Below are positions 5,520 through 5,741 of a stretch of DNA of 5,741 nt, piece after piece; position 1 is the first letter of the stretch, and every line of letters starts with the position of its first letter. A model generated the notes under the pieces. The model worked only from the letters and a program-made list of their open reading frames with translations. It was not told where the DNA came from and made no database searches. A program made the position numbers and the translations under genes. The DNA comes from an uncultured Clostridia bacterium (GTDB lineage: Bacteria; Bacillota; Clostridia; Christensenellales; UBA1242), in contig CAKVCF010000042.1 in the NCBI GenBank assembly GCA_934725795.1, forward strand, positions 1 to 5,741, given 5' to 3'.

Positions 5520-5741
5520 ATGGAAGAAACAATTTTTTTTGACAATGCCAAGGAGAGTGTTACAAAATTCTTTGAACAAGAATTTGAAAATTTCCCGCCT
5601 TTGCTTATGTCGCATTTTTTAAACCGTTTTAATGATTTGTTGGATTACGCTGAAGAAGATTTAAAAATCAAACCAAAAATAATCTTTACTGATAACATTG
5701 AGTCGCTTGTTAAATTTGTGCCAAAAACCATGGCTTTGACA
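5520..5741 (+). CDS. N-terminal part of an unrecognised protein (3' end outside window)
   Basis: An open frame of 74 codons runs from ATG 5520 to the right edge without a stop. The nearest in-frame stop upstream is TAA 5493-5495, and no other ATG, GTG or TTG lies between it and 5520, so the start is the earliest possible. No Shine-Dalgarno sequence precedes it. The protein begins MEETIFFDNAKESV, with a mainly helical acidic and aromatic N-terminus up to about residue 50, then a likely strand (KPKIIFTDN, residues 51-59) and IESLVKFVPKTMALT. No signal peptide or membrane helix is seen. I do not recognise the family. Codon use matches the neighbouring genes and the frame has no interruptions, supporting a real gene. 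Confidence 0.65.
   Translation, partial: MEETIFFDNAKESVTKFFEQEFENFPPLLMSHFLNRFNDLLDYAEEDLKIKPKIIFTDNIESLVKFVPKTMALT

Noticed and set aside
5550..5556. AAGGAG inside the 5520 gene, like a strong ribosome site
   Set aside because: No ATG, GTG or TTG in the gene's frame follows at a workable distance; it reads as Lys-Glu codons.
1..5741. Recoding of TGA as Trp (mycoplasma-type code)
   Set aside because: Trp positions in the ATPase (such as IWSI and QWFK) use TGG and no gene needs TGA read-through.

Overview
The window is very AT-rich (intergenic stretches are almost pure A/T), with standard-code genes: Trp is TGG, and the stops seen are TAA or TAG. Codon choice is A/T-ending and the proteins are rich in Lys, Asn and Phe. 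A CotJC/rubrerythrin-like ferritin-fold protein and a CtpE-like P-type ATPase fit an uncultured low-GC Bacillota, probably a gut-type Clostridia lineage. This placement is inferred from style and families, not from a marker gene. I see no rRNA, tRNA, CRISPR array, transposase or phage gene, so it looks like ordinary chromosome with small gene units in changing orientation.

Layout. (1) 1-329, plus: 3' part of a gene whose C-terminal segment resembles the tail of clostridial PRC-barrel proteins. (2) 330-706: a 377-bp gene-poor stretch with an AT-rich nested inverted repeat and a good sigma-A-like promoter. The promoter spacer carries a 17-bp palindrome and it points at the end of the next gene. 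(3) 707-1222, minus: di-iron ferritin-like protein. (4) 1223-1566: AT-rich divergent promoter region. (5) 1567-3993, plus: 808-residue P-type cation ATPase, the only large gene. (6) 4011-4919, minus: Cys-rich protein of unknown function, converging on the ATPase gene with a 17-bp gap. The only GC-stemmed Rho-independent terminator in the window, oriented for the ATPase mRNA, lies inside the 3' end of this opposing gene. (7) 5057-5347, plus: 96-residue coiled-coil protein of unknown function, divergent from the previous gene. (8) 5520-5741, plus: start of an unrecognised gene that runs off the window.

How they work together. No two neighbouring genes share an operon, so there is no evidence for a joint pathway. 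The ferritin-like protein (iron or peroxide handling) and the cation ATPase diverge from one intergenic region, which could allow shared control, but I see no recognisable metal-regulator operator there. I did not find a convincing new multi-gene system. The points most worth a second look are the orphan promoter with its palindrome, the terminator embedded in an opposing coding region, and the paired CxCx5C motifs in the unknown protein.
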